Assembly (NCBI GenBank): GCA_023252335.1
Contig: JAJPEA010000064.1
Span: forward strand, 1-10,067
Direction: 5' to 3'
Origin: Nitrosotalea sp.
GTDB lineage: Archaea; Thermoproteota; Nitrososphaeria; Nitrososphaerales; Nitrosopumilaceae
Length of the DNA stretch: 10,067 nt
The position numbers were made by a program, and so were the translations under genes. Below, one piece after another: positions 7,719 to 10,067 of this stretch (position 1 is the stretch's first letter; each line of letters opens with the position of its first letter). The notes under the pieces are model-generated. The model did no database searches, was not told the origin of the DNA, and saw only the letters and a program-made list of their open reading frames with translations.

Positions 7719-7726
7719 TTATATTA
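7719..7726 (-). promoter_or_regulatory. TATA box for inositol-phosphate synthase
   Basis: The minus strand reads TAATATAA with its centre about 28 bases before the TTG at 7694, so transcription starts at or just before the start codon. It lies in the 11-base loop of an imperfect inverted repeat, CAAATAAT (7708-7715) and ATTACTTG (7727-7734), with 7 of 8 pairs matching. Confidence 0.5.
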
Positions 7727-7751
7727 ATTACTTGTGATCTGGAACAGAGGA

Positions 7752-7759
7752 TTTTATAG
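7752..7759 (+). promoter_or_regulatory. TATA box for deoxyhypusine synthase
   Basis: TTTTATAG is centred about 26 bases before the ATG at 7781. This fits a leaderless transcript and selects that ATG over the in-frame TTG at 7772. Confidence 0.52.
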
Positions 7760-7780
7760 CCCAGAACCGATTTGGGTTTC

Positions 7781-8719
7781 ATGGTAGAACCTGGCAAACC
7801 AGTCAAGGACATCCACATCAAAAAAGATGATACCATTGATTCAATATTTGATCAAATGTCAACATCAGGAGGATTTGAATCAAAAAATCTTGTTGACGGA
7901 CTCAACATCATGGTTGACATGGTAAGAGACAAGGATTGCTTAAAGTTCATGTCATTTGTTGGTGCAGTTGTATCAACAGGCCTCAGGGGTGTGATAACTG
8001 ACATGGTAAAAAACAAGATGTGTGATGTGATAATAACAACATGTGGCGCTTTAGATCACGATATTGCAAGACATTATTCAAATTATTTGGAAGGATCATT
8101 TACCATGGATGACAGCGAACTTTTGGAAAAAGAGATTCACAGATTAGGAAATGTTTTGGTTCCGCTGAAAAGTTATGGACCATTGATTGAAGAAAAGATG
8201 CAAAGTTTTCTGCAAAAGGCCTACAGTGATGGTAAAAAAGAAATGTCAACTTTTGACGTGACAAAGATGATTGGTGAAAATTTGGGCGAAGATTCATTTC
8301 TTTATTGGGCAAACAAGAATAACATTCCAGTAATTGTTCCAGGAATAATGGATGGTGCAGTAGGAAGTCAGATCTGGATGTTTTCACAAGGCCATAATGA
8401 TTTTAGATTAAATGTTACAGCAGATGCAGATTTGTTATCTGGATTAATCTTCAAGGCAAAAAAATCAGGTGCATTGATGATAGGCGGAGGAATATCAAAG
8501 CATCACACCCTATGGTGGAACCAGTACAGAGAGGGCCTTGATTATGCAGTATACATAACAACCGCGCAAGAGTTTGACGGAAGTTTGAGTGGAGCTCTTG
8601 TCAGAGAAGCAATATCATGGGGCAAGGTTACAAAGGATGCCAAACAAACTACAATTCATGCCGAGGCCACAACAATTCTACCATTCCTCTATTTGGCATT
8701 ACTTGCCAAACTCAAATAG
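7781..8719 (+). CDS. dys: Deoxyhypusine synthase
   Basis: NAD-dependent enzyme that moves the 4-aminobutyl group of spermidine onto one lysine of translation factor aIF5A, forming deoxyhypusine. It acts in the cytoplasm and is widespread in archaea. The 312 residues contain TTCGALDHDIAR (86-97), PGIMDGAVGSQ (187-197), GGGISKHH (235-242), the highly conserved TTAQEFDGS (260-268), and ISWGK (278-282). Lys282 matches the catalytic lysine of the human enzyme (Lys329), and Lys240 matches the conserved lysine of the GGG-x-x-KHH motif. Nothing essential appears to be missing. ATG 7781 is chosen over TTG 7772 because of the TATA box position. The gene diverges from ino1 and overlaps the end of the GNAT gene by 8 bases in convergent orientation. 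Confidence 0.95.
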   Translation: MVEPGKPVKDIHIKKDDTIDSIFDQMSTSGGFESKNLVDGLNIMVDMVRDKDCLKFMSFVGAVVSTGLRGVITDMVKNKMCDVIITTCGALDHDIARHYSNYLEGSFTMDDSELLEKEIHRLGNVLVPLKSYGPLIEEKMQSFLQKAYSDGKKEMSTFDVTKMIGENLGEDSFLYWANKNNIPVIVPGIMDGAVGSQIWMFSQGHNDFRLNVTADADLLSGLIFKAKKSGALMIGGGISKHHTLWWNQYREGLDYAVYITTAQEFDGSLSGALVREAISWGKVTKDAKQTTIHAEATTILPFLYLALLAKLK

Positions 8720-9407
8720 CATATACCGTCTTGTGATAGACTTTCTCAAACCCTAGTTTGGAATAAAACTCCAAGAGATTGTCTTTCTCATATGTTTCCA
8801 AAATCAAGGTCAAGTTTTTTGAATTAGCGTGATGTGATGCAAAATCAATCAATGAAGCAGCAGCGCCATGATGTCTCTTAGATGGTACTGTTCCAAGGCA
8901 ATACAGCCCCAAGATAGAGTTTTTTTCATACAAAGCCATGCATGAGCTGCCCGATTCGTCTATGATATAGTCTACAGAATTCAATGTATTTTCCAATATT
9001 GTTCTCACAGGGTTTGCCCAGCTTGGACAATCATATGCCTGACAAAAAATTCCAGTCCATAGATCAATATTATCATGTGTGATTTTTACGGCATTGGTTT
9101 TTGCTGCAGACCTTGTTCTTTTTAGTACATGTTGCACATCATGGCGTCTAAACCCTTTTTTTTCAAGCAAGTTATCAAGGGCAGTTGAATTTAGCGAGTA
9201 GACACATGGAACAGAGTTATTTTTCTGAAAAGATTCCATTGCCTTGTCAACCATGTCTTCGCTGTGGCATGTAATACCAGCAAGTTTATCAAAAAAAATA
9301 TCATCATTGAGTTTTTGATTTAAAAAAAGTATTCCACAGTCAAGTTTTGTAACAGTGCTCCACATCCCAGTAAAGCCAATATCATTTGACTCAATTTGCT
9401 GTATCAT
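8712..9407 (-). CDS. GNAT-family N-acetyltransferase, possibly two-domain (MshD-like)
   Basis: Acetyl-CoA-dependent N-acyltransferase fold of 231 residues; substrate unknown. The C-terminal half (about 105-231) is a clear GNAT domain: a strand LGLYCLGTVP (166-175), the acetyl-CoA loop RHHGAA (178-183, matching R-x-x-G-x-A), and the closing FYSKLGFEKVY (214-224). The N-terminal half lacks that loop but ends in NSTALDNLLEKKGF (73-86), which resembles the closing part of another GNAT domain. The protein may therefore be a degenerate-plus-active tandem like mycothiol synthase MshD, though MshD is longer (about 300 residues). The ATG at 9407 lies 17 bases inside the end of the upstream CysRS-like gene, with no ribosome site seen, so translation is probably coupled. 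The GNAT call is firm; the MshD-like role is inference from architecture and partner. Confidence 0.78.
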   Translation of the reverse strand: MIQQIESNDIGFTGMWSTVTKLDCGILFLNQKLNDDIFFDKLAGITCHSEDMVDKAMESFQKNNSVPCVYSLNSTALDNLLEKKGFRRHDVQHVLKRTRSAAKTNAVKITHDNIDLWTGIFCQAYDCPSWANPVRTILENTLNSVDYIIDESGSSCMALYEKNSILGLYCLGTVPSKRHHGAAASLIDFASHHANSKNLTLILETYEKDNLLEFYSKLGFEKVYHKTVYAI

Positions 9408-10067
9408 GTTTTAGACCAAGCATTTTGCACATGCGGTTAAAATCAACCAGAGCAATACCTTTGCCATTTTTTACCTCGGTACATATTTTTTCCAGTTTTG
9501 CAAGAGCAGTAGGAGAATCAAGATCGTCATTTAGAGATTGTACAAAACCTTGTATTAGATTTGATACTGTATCATGTGTAGCGTCAGAAACTTTGAGCCT
9601 AGTTAGACGAATCAAGTCAAGCAGTGGTTGTTTTGAGATTAAATCATTTTCAGAAAAATCCATGTCATCACGGTAATGTTTTGAAAAGATATACAGTCGT
9701 ATCAAATCAGAATCATATTTTTTAATCAAATCTTTGACCCAAATAACATTTCCAAGAGATTTTGACATTTTTTCTCCCCCAGAAAAAACAAGACCCACGT
9801 GTACCCATGTTTTTATCGGTTGTTTCAAACCGGACAAAAGCTGATACTGGGCAAGATGTGCTTCATGATGTGGATATAGTAATTCTCTTGCACCTCCATG
9901 AATATCATAATTGTTGCCAAAGTTTTCTACCGCAACAGCAGTATCTTGCATGTGCCACCATGGAATGCCTCGTCCAAATTCACTTTTCCATGAGAAATCA
10001 AATTCGTCAGTACAGTTCCATAGCATGACATCTTCAGGGTTTTTCTTGCCAGGACCAATATCCAACC
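9391..10067 (-). CDS. Cysteinyl-tRNA synthetase/MshC-like class I ligase, 5' end beyond window
   Basis: The C-terminal 225 codons of a class I aminoacyl-transfer enzyme; the N-terminus and HIGH motif lie past the right edge. Family marks are a GKKNPEDVMLW block, DIHGGARELLYPHHE, and KMSKS (codons 9757-9771), followed by a DALR-type helical part (SKHYRDDMDFSE, LNDDLDSPTAL). Three features depart from CysRS. The zinc-ligand Cys of the usual GWHIEC is Asp (WWHMQD, codon 9943-9945). The zinc-ligand Glu of HHENE is His (HHEAH, codon 9856-9858). The protein stops about 122 residues after KMSKS, without the C-terminal anticodon-binding part found in CysRS. MshC, the cysteine:glucosaminyl-inositol ligase of mycothiol synthesis, stops at the same point but keeps the Cys. 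A non-tRNA ligase is therefore plausible; a divergent CysRS remains possible. It is probably co-transcribed with the overlapping GNAT gene. Confidence 0.8.
   Translation of the reverse strand, partial: LDIGPGKKNPEDVMLWNCTDEFDFSWKSEFGRGIPWWHMQDTAVAVENFGNNYDIHGGARELLYPHHEAHLAQYQLLSGLKQPIKTWVHVGLVFSGGEKMSKSLGNVIWVKDLIKKYDSDLIRLYIFSKHYRDDMDFSENDLISKQPLLDLIRLTRLKVSDATHDTVSNLIQGFVQSLNDDLDSPTALAKLEKICTEVKNGKGIALVDFNRMCKMLGLKHDTAN

Noticed and set aside
7772..7780. TTG at 7772 as the deoxyhypusine synthase start
   Set aside because: It lies upstream of the predicted transcription start; ATG 7781 fits the TATA spacing.

Overview
The window looks like chromosome of an ammonia-oxidising-type archaeon (Nitrososphaerota/Thaumarchaeota, probably Nitrosopumilus-like). 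The DNA is AT-rich. Archaeal markers include a deoxyhypusine synthase, an archaeal/actinobacterial-type inositol-1-phosphate synthase and a full-length SMC. TATA boxes sit about 26 bases before start codons with no leader, and several starts are TTG or GTG. The taxon call is inference; no rRNA or other decisive marker is present.

Left part (1-3022): two ATPase genes of an oligopeptide/dipeptide ABC importer, OppD-like and OppF-like, both on the + strand. Between them, on the opposite strand, lies a gene for a secreted, cysteine-free protein built almost wholly of about six degenerate repeats of roughly 48 residues. OppF therefore has its own promoter, whose TATA box sits exactly between the arms of a perfect 7-base inverted repeat. 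The OppF and SMC stop codons share one palindromic CTAG.

Middle (3019-7694, - strand): inositol-1-phosphate synthase, then the chromosome-segregation ATPase SMC. SMC has complete ATPase heads, but its hinge lacks the usual glycine motif.

Right part (7695-10067): a compact divergent promoter region drives inositol-1-phosphate synthase leftward and deoxyhypusine synthase rightward. Deoxyhypusine synthase converges, with an 8-base overlap, on a two-gene unit on the - strand. That unit is a cysteinyl-tRNA-synthetase-like ligase (cut by the right edge) followed, with a 17-base overlap, by a GNAT acetyltransferase.

The most interesting signal is in the right part. The CysRS-like protein ends where MshC (the mycothiol cysteine ligase) ends and lacks the C-terminal anticodon-binding part of CysRS. 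It has also lost the zinc-binding Cys (now Asp) and the Glu ligand (now His). Its overlapping partner is a GNAT that may have two halves, like MshD, and an inositol-phosphate synthase lies nearby. Together these resemble parts of a mycothiol-like pathway (Ino1, MshC, MshD) that may use an amino acid other than cysteine. This is a hypothesis: MshA and MshB equivalents are not in the window, and inositol phosphate also serves archaeal lipid synthesis.

There is no stretch over 300 bases without a gene. I saw no tRNA, rRNA, CRISPR array, transposase or attachment site.
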